A stretch of 64,000 nucleotides of DNA, taken from positions 806,001-870,000 of the forward strand of contig NZ_JAOXSR010000001.1 of the NCBI RefSeq assembly GCF_026163685.1, given 5' to 3'. Positions 17,436 to 24,967 of the stretch are shown here, one piece after another; the first letter of the stretch is position 1; each line of letters begins with the position of its first letter. Position numbers and translations under genes: made by a program. The notes beneath the pieces were generated by a model that ran no database searches, was not told the origin of the DNA, and saw only the letters and a program-made list of their open reading frames with translations. Source of the DNA: Oerskovia flava. Lineage in GTDB: Bacteria; Actinomycetota; Actinomycetes; Actinomycetales; Cellulomonadaceae.

Positions 17436-18353
17436 TCACTCCTCGTCGGCGGTCGTCTCGTCCAGGTCGACGAGCATCTCGACGGCGTCGTCCACGACGT
17501 CGGCGAGCCCGTGGCGGACCCCGTGCAGCAGCCAGCGCGCGAGCGCGAGCTCGCCGACGAGGAGCGCACGGTCCGCGAGGTGCGGATCGGTGAGCTCCTT
17601 GCGGCGCAGCTGGTAGGCCTCCATGACGGCGTCGACCGCCTCCGGCGGCGCGGAGACGAGCACCCAGGCGAGGTCGTCCGCCGGGTCACTCACCCGGGCC
17701 TCGGCCCAGTCGGTGATCGCGACGACGCGCCCGTGCGCGACGAGGACCTGGTCGGCGCCGAGGTCGCCGTGGACGACGACGGGCTGATGCTTCCACATCG
17801 ACACGTCCTCGAGCGCGGACTCCCAGCGCCGCAGCAGGCGCGCGGGGACCCGCCCGGTGGCGGCGGCCTCGTCCACCTCGGCGAGACGCCGGTCCCGGTA
17901 CTCCTCGGCCGTGTACTCGGGCAGGCCGGCGTCGGACACGACCGACGTGGTCAGCTCGTGGACCGCGGCGATCGCGCGGCCCAGGTCGGCCGCGAGGCCG
18001 GGCCCCGGGCGCAGGGACTCGACGTCGACGGGCCTCCCCTCGGTGGCCGGGTGCACGACGGCGCGCCCACCTTCCGGCAGGAGCGCGTAGCCCGAGGGGC
18101 GCGGCACGGTGAAGGGGAGCGCCCCGGTCGTCACGAAGTGCTCGAGCGATGCGAGCAGTGCCGTCTCGGCCTCGAGGGCAGCTCCGGCCGTCACGGTACG
18201 AGGGGCGCGGACCACCCACTCGCGACCGTCCGCGTCGGTGACGACCGCCGTGTCGTAGTCGCCGCTCGCCGGGGCCGGCCGGGCCGCCAGGGCGTCGAGC
18301 CCGGGGACGGCGGCCGTGGCGAGCGCGGCGAGGGTGAGCGGTGAACGAGGCAC
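17436..18353 (-). CDS. APH/macrolide-2'-phosphotransferase-like kinase
   Basis: The 305-residue protein has the aminoglycoside-phosphotransferase kinase fold. The catalytic loop is VVHGDLGADQVL and the metal-binding segment is AITDWAEARVSDPADDLAW. The usual Asn of HGDxxxxN is Gln here. Mph-type macrolide kinases also deviate at this place, so an active kinase remains possible. The substrate is unknown; a housekeeping small-molecule kinase is as likely as drug resistance, because relatives occur widely at this chromosomal position. The GTG start is supported by TACCGT seven bases upstream. The gene diverges from nudC and converges on adnB. Confidence 0.82.
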   Translation of the reverse strand: MPRSPLTLAALATAAVPGLDALAARPAPASGDYDTAVVTDADGREWVVRAPRTVTAGAALEAETALLASLEHFVTTGALPFTVPRPSGYALLPEGGRAVVHPATEGRPVDVESLRPGPGLAADLGRAIAAVHELTTSVVSDAGLPEYTAEEYRDRRLAEVDEAAATGRVPARLLRRWESALEDVSMWKHQPVVVHGDLGADQVLVAHGRVVAITDWAEARVSDPADDLAWVLVSAPPEAVDAVMEAYQLRRKELTDPHLADRALLVGELALARWLLHGVRHGLADVVDDAVEMLVDLDETTADEE

Positions 18354-18360
18354 CCTGTCT

Positions 18361-18366
18361 ACGGTA
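18361..18366 (-). promoter_or_regulatory. Leaderless -10 element TACCGT for the phosphotransferase gene
   Basis: On the minus strand TACCGT is followed by seven bases and the GTG at 18353, with no ribosome-binding site. It decides the start against longer in-frame options. Confidence 0.55.
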
Positions 18367-18442
18367 GTCGCAACCTCCGGCAGTCCCGGACCCCACGCAC
18401 TGGCGTGTCCCGCGAACCTGCGCCCCGGGCGCGCTGGTGGCC

Positions 18443-18448
18443 TACGGT
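18443..18448 (+). promoter_or_regulatory. Leaderless -10 element TACGGT for nudC
   Basis: TACGGT is followed by six bases and the GTG at 18455. It supports that start over the in-frame GTG at 18437, which would lie upstream of the element. Confidence 0.55.
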
Positions 18449-18454
18449 CGAGGT

Positions 18455-19543
18455 GTGAACGTCCCCTCGCGGCCAGATCCCGCACCCTTGCCCCGTCCGC
18501 CCTCGGCCCGTTCCGGACCGTCGTCTCCGTCCGAGGCGGGGGCCTGGGCCTCGCCGTTCCTGGCGGCGGTCGAGGTCGTCTCCGTCGACCGGGCCGCACA
18601 CCGTCGCACCGAGGACGGTCTGGTCGCGACGCTGCGCGCTGATCCGCGCACCCGGCTGCTGCTGGTCCACCGGGGTCGGCTGGCGACCGACGGCGACGGG
18701 CTCGCCCTCGTCGGGCCGGACGGTGTCGCGGACGTCCCCGAGGACGACGCCACGGGCTACGGCGACCACGAGGCCTCGCCGCGCTGGCTGTTCCTCGGCG
18801 AGGACCCGGCGTCGGGCGCGGGGTTCCTCGCGCTCGTCCTGCCGGACGCCGCGGACGCTGACGGCCTCGACATCGAAGGGATCGACCCGTCGTCCCCGGT
18901 GACCCTGCTCGTGCGCGAGCACGAGTGGGCCGGACTGCGTCAGCTCGCCGGGCGCCTCGACGCCCGTGACCACGTGCTCGCGACCGAGGCGGTCGCCCTG
19001 GCGTCCTGGCACGCCCGGCACGGACGGTGTCCGCGCTGCGGGGAGCCGACCGTGCTCGCGAGCGCCGGGTGGGTGCGTCGCTGCGTGGCGCAGAGCATCG
19101 AGCACTACCCGCGCACCGACCCCGCGGTCATCATGAGCGTCGTCGACAGCTCCGGACCGCGGGAGCGGCTGCTGCTCGGGCACGCGGCGCACTGGCCCGA
19201 GCGCCGGTTCTCGACGCTCGCAGGCTACGTCGAGCCGGGAGAGGGCCTCGAGGACGCGGTGCGCCGGGAGGTCCACGAGGAGGTGGGGGTGGTGGTCGAC
19301 GACGTCCGCTACCGCGGGAGCCAGCCCTGGCCCTTCCCGGCGTCGCTCATGCTCGGCTTCACCGCGCGCGCGGTGACGACGGAGATCCGGGTCGACGGTG
19401 ACGAGGTCACCGACGCCCGGTGGTTCACGCGGGACGAGCTCGCGCGGCAGGCGGCGTCCGGCGAGATCCTCCTGCCGAGCAGGGCCTCCATCGCCCGTGC
19501 GCTCATCGAGGGCTGGTACGGCGGGGAGCTGCCGGGCGCGTGA
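18455..19543 (+). CDS. nudC: NADH pyrophosphatase NudC
   Basis: This 362-residue Nudix hydrolase cleaves NAD(H) to NMN(H) and AMP and can remove NAD caps from RNA 5' ends. The zinc region is CPRCGEPT followed by RRC and a nearby His, so the fourth cysteine of the E. coli enzyme is replaced. The Nudix box GYVEPGEGLEDAVRREVHEE is complete, and the diagnostic SQPWPFPASLM sequence follows it. An N-terminal domain of about 190 residues precedes the zinc ribbon. It lies between the phosphotransferase and mycoredoxin genes, as in the mycobacterial block. Confidence 0.95.
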   Translation: MNVPSRPDPAPLPRPPSARSGPSSPSEAGAWASPFLAAVEVVSVDRAAHRRTEDGLVATLRADPRTRLLLVHRGRLATDGDGLALVGPDGVADVPEDDATGYGDHEASPRWLFLGEDPASGAGFLALVLPDAADADGLDIEGIDPSSPVTLLVREHEWAGLRQLAGRLDARDHVLATEAVALASWHARHGRCPRCGEPTVLASAGWVRRCVAQSIEHYPRTDPAVIMSVVDSSGPRERLLLGHAAHWPERRFSTLAGYVEPGEGLEDAVRREVHEEVGVVVDDVRYRGSQPWPFPASLMLGFTARAVTTEIRVDGDEVTDARWFTRDELARQAASGEILLPSRASIARALIEGWYGGELPGA

Positions 19544-19564
19544 GCGGGGACCTGCCGCGGAGGG

Positions 19565-19831
19565 TCAGGCGGCGAGCCGCTCGGAGACCTCGCGCAGCGA
19601 CGGGTTCGTCGCGGCGGACCCGTCGGGGAAGACCACGGTGGGGACGGTCTGGTTGCCGCCGTTGACCTGCTCGACGTACGCCGCGCTGTCCGGGTGCTCC
19701 TCGATGTTGATCTCCTCGTACCCGATCCCGGCGGAGTCGAGCTGGGTCTTGAGCCGGCGGCAGTAGCCGCACCACGTCGTCGAGTACATGACGATCGAGC
19801 CGGGTGCGGGAGTCGTCGGGGCGGTGGGCAT
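19565..19831 (-). CDS. Mycoredoxin (glutaredoxin-like)
   Basis: This 88-residue glutaredoxin-fold protein has the redox motif WCGYC near residue 21, the cis-proline segment TVPTVVFPDG and the actinobacterial EVNIEEHPDS-like strand (INIEEHPDSAAYV). Mycoredoxins reduce mycothiol mixed disulfides on proteins using mycothiol and mycothione reductase, replacing glutathione-linked glutaredoxins in Actinobacteria. Its position next to nudC and uvrD2 matches the mycobacterial mycoredoxin at Rv3198A. It converges on nudC. Confidence 0.92.
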   Translation of the reverse strand: MPTAPTTPAPGSIVMYSTTWCGYCRRLKTQLDSAGIGYEEINIEEHPDSAAYVEQVNGGNQTVPTVVFPDGSAATNPSLREVSERLAA

Positions 19832-19989
19832 CAGGGTCTCCAGGAGGTCGAGGGTCGCGTGCGGCCGAGGTGGCGTCCCGCACGGTGGTGATCACCGAGA
19901 TGAACGTGCCCGGGGCACTCGTTGTTCCCCGCCCGCCTGCCTGGGGATCACGTACGCCCGTGTCGGACGGGCCTGCGAGAATCGAGACG

Positions 19990-22041
19990 ATGTCTTCCCC
20001 GCACCCTGCCCCCGTGTCCCCGCCGCGTACCGCGGACGAGCTCCTCGACGCCCTCGACCCCGACCAGCGCGACGTCGCGCTCGCGCTCAACGGTCCGGTC
20101 TGCGTGCTCGCGGGTGCGGGAACGGGCAAGACGCGGGCGATCACCCACCGGATCGCCTACGGAGTCCGCACGGGGGCGTTCGCGCCGACCAGTGTCCTGG
20201 CGGTGACGTTCACCGCGCGTGCGGCGGGGGAGATGCGCACGCGGTTGCGGGAGCTCGGCGCGGCCGGGGTCCAGGCTCGGACGTTCCACGCTGCGGCGCT
20301 GCGGCAGCTGAGCTACTTCTGGCCCAAGGTCGTGGGCGGTGCACCGCCGAAGATCCTCGAGTACAAGGCCCCCGCGGTCGGTGAGGCCGCGCGCCGGCTC
20401 GGCGTGAGCGTCGACCGGGTCGCGGTGCGGGACCTGTCCTCGGAGGTGGAGTGGGCCAAGGTCTCGCTCGTCACGGCCGACGACTACGTGCGTGCGTGCG
20501 AGGGGATCGACCGTGAACCGCCCTCGGGGTACGACCACAAGACGGTTGCGCGGCTCATCGCGGCCTACGAGGAGGTCAAGTCGGAGCGGTCGGTCATCGA
20601 CTTCGAGGACGTGCTCCTCATGCTCGGCGACATGCTCGCGACGCAGGGTCCGGTCGCGGACGAGGTCCGGCGCCAGTACCGACGGTTCGTCGTGGACGAG
20701 TACCAGGACGTCTCGCCGCTGCAGCAGTTCGTCCTCGACCAGTGGCTCGGCGGGCGCAAGGAGCTCTGCGTGGTCGGTGACCCCTCGCAGACGATCTACT
20801 CGTTCACGGGAGCCAGCCCTCACCACCTGCTGACGTTCGCCACGAAGTTCCCGGGGGCGCAGGTCATCCGGCTCGTGCGTGACTACCGCTCGACGCCGCA
20901 GGTCGTGACGCTCGCGAACCAGCTCCTCGCGCGGGCCGGCCGCAAGGGCGGCGCGCACCAGGCGCTCGAGCTGATCGCCCAGCGCCCCTCGGGCCCGCCC
21001 GTCGCGTTCACGGTGTACGACGACGACGAGGCCGAGTCGAAGGGAATCGCCGCCCGGGTCGGTCGGCTGATGGCGGCGGGCACCCGGGCGAGCGAGATCG
21101 CGATCCTCTACCGGACGAACGCGCAGTCGGAGGCTTTCGAGGCGGCACTCGCGGACGCCGGGATCGGCTACCTCGTGCGGGGTGGCGAGCGGTTCTTCCA
21201 GCGCAAGGAGGTGCGCGACGCGATCGTCCTGCTGCGGGGTTCCGCCCGCTCGGCGGACCCTGACGTGCCGATGCCGGAGTCCGTGCGCGACGTCCTCATC
21301 ACCGCGGGGTGGTCGGCCGAGCCCCCGGCGGCGCGCGGCGCCGCACGGGAGCGGTGGGAGTCGATGCAGGCGCTGGCGTCACTGGCGGACGACGTCGCGG
21401 CCCTCGCACCGCAGGACGCACCCGCGACCGTGCAGACGTTCGTGGCGGAGCTCGAGGAGAGGGCGTCGGCGCAGCACGCGCCGACGGTGGAAGGGGTCAC
21501 GCTGGCCTCCCTGCACGCGGCGAAAGGGCTCGAGTGGGACGCGGTCTTCCTCGCCGGGACGAGCGAGGGCCTCATGCCCATCTCGCTCGCCGAGACCGAC
21601 GAGGCGATCGCCGAGGAGCGCCGGCTCCTGTACGTCGGGATCACTCGTGCTCGCGAGCACCTCGAGCTCTCGTTCGCGCGGGCGCGCAACCCGGGTGGCC
21701 GTGCGTCGCGGCGGCGCACCCGCTTCCTCGACGGGCTGTGGCCTGACGACGAGCCGTCCCGCACGGGTGGCAAGCGGTCCCGGGCCGGTCAGGCGAAGCT
21801 GCGGCTGACCGGGGAGTACGACCAGGCGCTCTTCGAGCGTCTGAAGGAGTGGCGCCAGCAGGTGGCGCAGGAGACGGACAAGCCGGCGTTCACCATCCTC
21901 GTGGACACGACGCTCGCCGCCATCGCGGAGGCGCGCCCGACGTCGGTCCCGGAGCTCGCGCGGATCAACGGGATCGGCCCGGCGAAGATCGACCGCTTCG
22001 GGGAGACGCTCCTCGACATCGTCGCGCGGTCGCGGTCCTGA
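19990..22041 (+). CDS. uvrD2: UvrD2-type DNA helicase with HRDC domain
   Basis: This 683-residue SF1A 3'-5' DNA helicase has Walker A AGAGTGKT at 41-48, VTFTARAAGEM, motif II VVDEYQDVS, GDPSQTIYSFTGA, LHAAKGLEWD and YVGITRAREHL. A C-terminal HRDC domain (about 605-683) ends in RINGIGPAKIDRFGE. Mycobacterial UvrD2 carries a tetracysteine motif just before HRDC. The corresponding stretch here, around GKRSRAGQAKLRLTGEYDQ, has no cysteines, so that zinc element is lost or never present. The ATG is preceded by GAGAAT seven bases upstream. The gene probably acts in replication-linked repair and is followed by the whiB7 leader. Confidence 0.92.
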   Translation: MSSPHPAPVSPPRTADELLDALDPDQRDVALALNGPVCVLAGAGTGKTRAITHRIAYGVRTGAFAPTSVLAVTFTARAAGEMRTRLRELGAAGVQARTFHAAALRQLSYFWPKVVGGAPPKILEYKAPAVGEAARRLGVSVDRVAVRDLSSEVEWAKVSLVTADDYVRACEGIDREPPSGYDHKTVARLIAAYEEVKSERSVIDFEDVLLMLGDMLATQGPVADEVRRQYRRFVVDEYQDVSPLQQFVLDQWLGGRKELCVVGDPSQTIYSFTGASPHHLLTFATKFPGAQVIRLVRDYRSTPQVVTLANQLLARAGRKGGAHQALELIAQRPSGPPVAFTVYDDDEAESKGIAARVGRLMAAGTRASEIAILYRTNAQSEAFEAALADAGIGYLVRGGERFFQRKEVRDAIVLLRGSARSADPDVPMPESVRDVLITAGWSAEPPAARGAARERWESMQALASLADDVAALAPQDAPATVQTFVAELEERASAQHAPTVEGVTLASLHAAKGLEWDAVFLAGTSEGLMPISLAETDEAIAEERRLLYVGITRAREHLELSFARARNPGGRASRRRTRFLDGLWPDDEPSRTGGKRSRAGQAKLRLTGEYDQALFERLKEWRQQVAQETDKPAFTILVDTTLAAIAEARPTSVPELARINGIGPAKIDRFGETLLDIVARSRS

Positions 22042-22086
22042 CAGGACGCGGTCGAGGGCTGCCTGGGCCCTTCCGGACCGTCGATG

Positions 22087-22120
22087 TCGCCGGGACATCG
22101 CCGGGACACATCGCCGGGAT
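22087..22120 (+). repeat. 11-bp direct repeats downstream of uvrD2
   Basis: TCGCCGGGACA occurs back to back at 22087 and 22098, and a third near-copy (TCGCCGGGAT) begins at 22111. They lie between the uvrD2 stop and the whiB7 promoter. No function is evident. Confidence 0.75.
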
Positions 22121-22177
22121 CCTGCCGTTCGACGGCACGATTCGGCCACAACCCGGAACGGTTCCGAAGAAGTTCGA

Positions 22178-22215
22178 GAAATAAGTTGTGCGCCTCGAAG
22201 CGTGCGGCATATGGT
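22178..22215 (+). promoter_or_regulatory. whiB7 promoter with WhiB7-type AT-rich element
   Basis: The -35 hexamer TTGTGC (22186-22191) and -10 hexamer TATGGT (22210-22215) are separated by 18 bases. Directly upstream of the -35 lies GAAATAAG (22178-22185), conspicuously AT-rich in this GC-rich genome. WhiB7 bound to sigma-A uses its AT-hook to read such a patch just upstream of -35, so this is a probable autoregulated promoter. Confidence 0.7.
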
Positions 22216-22287
22216 CTACACGTCCCTGATGGAGAGGGCGCGTGCCGAGAGGCAGGCGGCCGACGAGGAGAGGAGGTGGGTGCAGCG

Positions 22288-22443
22288 ATGGAGAAGCAGA
22301 TCGTGATGACGAGCCAGCTGGATACCGCAAAGTACGAATTTGCCGGCAAGCCAGGTGGGCTCATCTTCCGTGCGCGTGTGCGCGGGGGATCCACCATCAC
22401 TCGCCCCGCACCCGACTCCGCTCCAGGGATCTGTTCGGTCTGA
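22288..22443 (+). CDS. whiB7 leader-peptide upstream ORF
   Basis: A 51-codon frame starts at ATG 22288 after an AGGAGG sequence and ends at TGA 22441-22443. That is 16 bases before the attenuator hairpin. The peptide begins MEKQIVMTSQLDTAKYEFAG and ends GICSV. In mycobacteria and Streptomyces, translation of a short leader frame upstream of whiB7/wblC controls read-through of a terminator, so ribosome inhibitors and amino-acid shortage induce the gene. The spacing here fits that arrangement. The peptide itself is unlikely to have another function. The spacing of 11-12 bases from AGGAGG to ATG is long, so a nearby GTG could also serve. Confidence 0.65.
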   Translation: MEKQIVMTSQLDTAKYEFAGKPGGLIFRARVRGGSTITRPAPDSAPGICSV

Positions 22444-22459
22444 CCGACCGACACCTTCC

Positions 22460-22501
22460 AGGCCGCGGAGTCCACCAAGGACCCGCGGCCTTCGTGTTTC
22501 T
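22460..22501 (+). terminator. whiB7 leader attenuator hairpin
   Basis: AGGCCGCGG (22460-22468) pairs with CCGCGGCCT (22483-22491). GTCC (22470-22473) pairs with GGAC (22479-22482) around the loop ACCAA, with one bulged A. A T-rich run TCGTGTTTCT follows. It is an intrinsic terminator inside the whiB7 leader, placed just after the upstream frame, and is the probable attenuation point. Confidence 0.75.
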
Positions 22502-22515
22502 CCGACGCGACTGCC

Positions 22516-22545
22516 GGTGAGGACCGTCCTCTGGGACGGCTCACC
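22516..22545 (+). promoter_or_regulatory. Second leader hairpin upstream of whiB7
   Basis: GGTGAG and CCGTCC (22516-22529, with GA between them) pair with GGACGG and CTCACC (22534-22545) around TCTG. It lies between the attenuator and the whiB7 ribosome-binding site. It may be part of an alternative fold or protect the mRNA; the role is inferred. Confidence 0.5.
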
Positions 22546-22606
22546 TCCTTCACGGGTCCTGTGACGACGACGTTCACATCTCGACAGGACATCACTGGAG
22601 GACATC

Positions 22607-23020
22607 GTGCGGCTCACCGCGCTGCTCGACAACATCACTGCCCAGGGCGGATCCGGCCCCTGGGCGCCGCACCAACCACTCAGCACCCCGCTCGGCTCGC
22701 AGGACGCCGCCGAGTTCGACCGGCTCCTCGCCGGTCTGCTGCCCTGCCGCACCAACGACCCCGAGCTCTGGTTCGCCGAGCAGACCGCTCAGGTCGAGGA
22801 GGCCAAGGCTCTCTGCAAGACGTGCCCGCTCGTCCAGGGCTGCCTCGCCGGGGCACTCGACCGCCAGGAGCCATGGGGCGTCTGGGGTGGCGAGGTCTTC
22901 GTCGACGGAGTCGTCGTCGCCCGCAAGCGCGGGCGCGGTCGGCCGAGCAAGGCCGAGGTGCTCGCCCGTCAGGCCGCCGAGGAGTCCGCCCGCCGGGCCG
23001 ACGCCTCGTCGGCCGCCTGA
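22607..23020 (+). CDS. whiB7: WhiB7 redox-sensitive transcriptional regulator
   Basis: This 137-residue WhiB-family protein binds a [4Fe-4S] cluster through Cys47, Cys70, Cys73 and Cys79 (LPCR, CKTCPLVQGC). It has the WhiB turn EPWGVWGGE at about 88-96 and an AT-hook RGRGRPSK at about 108-115, the combination that defines WhiB7. It acts with the primary sigma factor to switch on intrinsic antibiotic-resistance genes when ribosomes stall. The GTG start has GGAGG six bases upstream. The 565-base gap after uvrD2 contains its promoter, a leader frame and an attenuator. The nearby phosphotransferase could belong to its regulon, but no such site was established. Confidence 0.95.
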   Translation: MRLTALLDNITAQGGSGPWAPHQPLSTPLGSQDAAEFDRLLAGLLPCRTNDPELWFAEQTAQVEEAKALCKTCPLVQGCLAGALDRQEPWGVWGGEVFVDGVVVARKRGRGRPSKAEVLARQAAEESARRADASSAA

Positions 23021-23039
23021 TCATGACCGGCGGCCGGGG

Positions 23040-24122
23040 TCACGTCGGCCCGGCCCGGTCCGCGCAGATCGCGCGGCCGAGGTCGGTACAGCCGCACCCG
23101 GGGTGCGGCTTCGTCTCGCGCAGCCGCGGCACGGTATCGGGAACCGCGATCTCGATGCACGCCGTGGCTGCGCGAGGCATCAGGCCGTCGACGGCAGCGA
23201 GCACCTGGCTCGCGGCCAGCGCGGCACCCGTGGCGGCCAGCGCCGTCTCCTCCACCTCGCGCGGTTCCGCCCGCTGAGTGTCCCTCAGCTGCTGGGCCAC
23301 CAGCGGCCAGCTCGCGTCCGCGTCGGTGCGGTGCAGGTCGAGGCAGCGCAGGCACGCGGTGCCTCCCGGTCGCACGAACGGGCCGACCACGACGTCGGCC
23401 TCGCGCACCACGACGGACAGGTGCGCCACCCCCTCGCCCATGAGGCGACGCGCGCGGTCCGGGTCGGCGACCCGGTGCTCGACGAGGACGACGACGTCCG
23501 GCCGGTGGACCGGGCCTCCCATCACCGACGGCGCGATGTCCTGCAGCACTCGCCGGGCCGCGTCCCGCCGAACGCTCCCTACGTCACGCAGGCGGTAGCC
23601 GCCGAGCCCGACGTCCGAGGTCTGCACGACCCCGTCGTCCTCGAGCACGAGAGTCCCGATGCCCGCGGTCGCCAGCGTCGCCGCGAGCCCCACCCCGAGT
23701 CGGCCCAGCCCGACCACCGCGACCGACCGTCGAGCGCGAGCCGTGAGCGTCGTGTGCCCGGCGCCGTCGGCCCGGAGCGCCGAGAGCACGGCGACGTCGG
23801 CCGCCCCCTGGGCCGGGGCCGTGGTGGTCCCCGCGCGTGGGTCGAGCGGGACCAGGATCGCCGCCTGCGTCAGCGCACGGTCGATGAGGTCCTGCCGGGC
23901 GGGGGCGACGGTCGACGGCGCGGCGACGGTGCCTCGTCCAGCTGTCGACCGGGCGCCCTGCCGGGCCCGCTCGCGCAGCCAGCGTGCCTCGGTGTCGCTG
24001 AGCCCGTCGATGCGCACCGACCAGCGGGGGTCCGTGCCGTACTGCAGCTCACCGGGTGCGCTCTCGACGACGTCGGTCCCGGGTCGCAGCGTGAGCCTCC
24101 CGGGGGTCGGCGCAGTGGTCAT
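23040..24122 (-). CDS. ThiF-family (E1-like) adenylyltransferase
   Basis: The 360-residue protein has an E1-type Rossmann fold from about residue 140: VAVVGLGRLGVGLAATLA, VLEDDG and RRDAARRVL. Later come CLRCLDLHR and a C-terminal HPGCGCTD, resembling the paired cysteines that hold zinc in MoeB/ThiF/E1-like cyclodehydratases. Residues 1-130 are a separate domain like the leader-binding part of azoline cyclodehydratase E1 proteins. ThiF proteins adenylate a ubiquitin-like or peptide C-terminus, but no such partner gene is adjacent. The ATG has AGGAG five bases upstream. It converges on whiB7. The function is unknown. Confidence 0.8.
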   Translation of the reverse strand: MTTAPTPGRLTLRPGTDVVESAPGELQYGTDPRWSVRIDGLSDTEARWLRERARQGARSTAGRGTVAAPSTVAPARQDLIDRALTQAAILVPLDPRAGTTTAPAQGAADVAVLSALRADGAGHTTLTARARRSVAVVGLGRLGVGLAATLATAGIGTLVLEDDGVVQTSDVGLGGYRLRDVGSVRRDAARRVLQDIAPSVMGGPVHRPDVVVLVEHRVADPDRARRLMGEGVAHLSVVVREADVVVGPFVRPGGTACLRCLDLHRTDADASWPLVAQQLRDTQRAEPREVEETALAATGAALAASQVLAAVDGLMPRAATACIEIAVPDTVPRLRETKPHPGCGCTDLGRAICADRAGPT

Positions 24123-24316
24123 CCGGACTCCTGTGGTGTGCCGAGGGACGTCCTCCTGACGTCCACCCGGCCAGGTTCGCACGCGAACGACGCACGCAGG
24201 CCGTCGTCCACAGGTGGACGTGCGGTCGGTGTGTTCTTGACCCGGGGTAGACGGTTCGCAGAGGTGCCTGACACGTGCGGACGGCGTGGGCCATGTCATC
24301 TGTGGGTGGAAACCAG

Positions 24317-24322
24317 TACGGT
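24317..24322 (+). promoter_or_regulatory. Leaderless -10 element TACGGT for the M48-type gene
   Basis: TACGGT is followed by six bases and the GTG at 24329. This decides the start in favour of that GTG over an ATG at 24293 and a GTG at 24275, neither of which has a ribosome-binding site. Confidence 0.55.
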
Positions 24323-24328
24323 CTGTAC

Positions 24329-24901
24329 GTGGCCCCTGACGCCGAGACGTCCGTCGAAGTACGCCGCAGCCGACGCCGCAAGAGCACGGTCAGCGCGTAT
24401 CGCGATGGTGAACGCACCATCGTGTCCATCCCCGCGCGCTTCACCCGTGCCCAGGAGCGCGAGTGGGTCCAGCGGATGCTTGACCGGCTCGAGGACAAAG
24501 AGCGACGCAGACGTCCCTCGGACGCTGAGCTCGTCACCCGCGCCGCAGAGCTGTCCGCCAAGTACCTCGACGACCGCGCGCACCCGACGAGCGTGCGCTG
24601 GTCGTCGAACCAGGGGAGACGCTGGGGCTCGTGCACGCTGCTCGACGGGAGCATCCGCATCTCCACCCGGCTCCAGGGGATGCCCGAGTGGGTGCTCGAC
24701 TACGTCCTGCTCCACGAGCTGGCGCACCTGCTGCACGCCGGGCACGGCCCCGGCTTCTGGAAGCTCCTGGAGTCGTACCCGCGCACCGAGCGGGCCCGTG
24801 GGTTCCTCGAGGGTGTCTCGTTCGGTCGCCCGCCCGACGAGCCCGCCGACCCGGTCGCGGACGACGGCGCGGACGGCGTCCCGAGCGGCGCAGTGGACTA
24901 A
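24329..24901 (+). CDS. YgjP/M48-type zinc metallopeptidase
   Basis: The 190-residue product has VRRSRRRKSTVSAYRDG near the start and SSNQGRRWGSCT in the middle. The zinc motif is HELAHLLHAGHGPGFW, with HExxH and a third His in HGPGFW. This is the YgjP-like metallopeptidase family (formerly DUF45, WLM-related), often called M48 in annotation. Biological substrates are unknown. The C-terminal 30 residues are acidic and probably disordered. It diverges from the ThiF gene and converges on the DUF2342 gene. Confidence 0.87.
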   Translation: MAPDAETSVEVRRSRRRKSTVSAYRDGERTIVSIPARFTRAQEREWVQRMLDRLEDKERRRRPSDAELVTRAAELSAKYLDDRAHPTSVRWSSNQGRRWGSCTLLDGSIRISTRLQGMPEWVLDYVLLHELAHLLHAGHGPGFWKLLESYPRTERARGFLEGVSFGRPPDEPADPVADDGADGVPSGAVD

Positions 24902-24967
24902 GAGCTGTCCCTTCCGTGGCGAGCTCCTCGGCAAGCATGTCTCCGGGCGGCGCGTCCGGTCGCAGAG

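Noticed and set aside
17436-18353. Acquired antibiotic-resistance gene
   Set aside because: Composition and position match the surrounding conserved block and no mobile element is nearby, so a native kinase is more likely.
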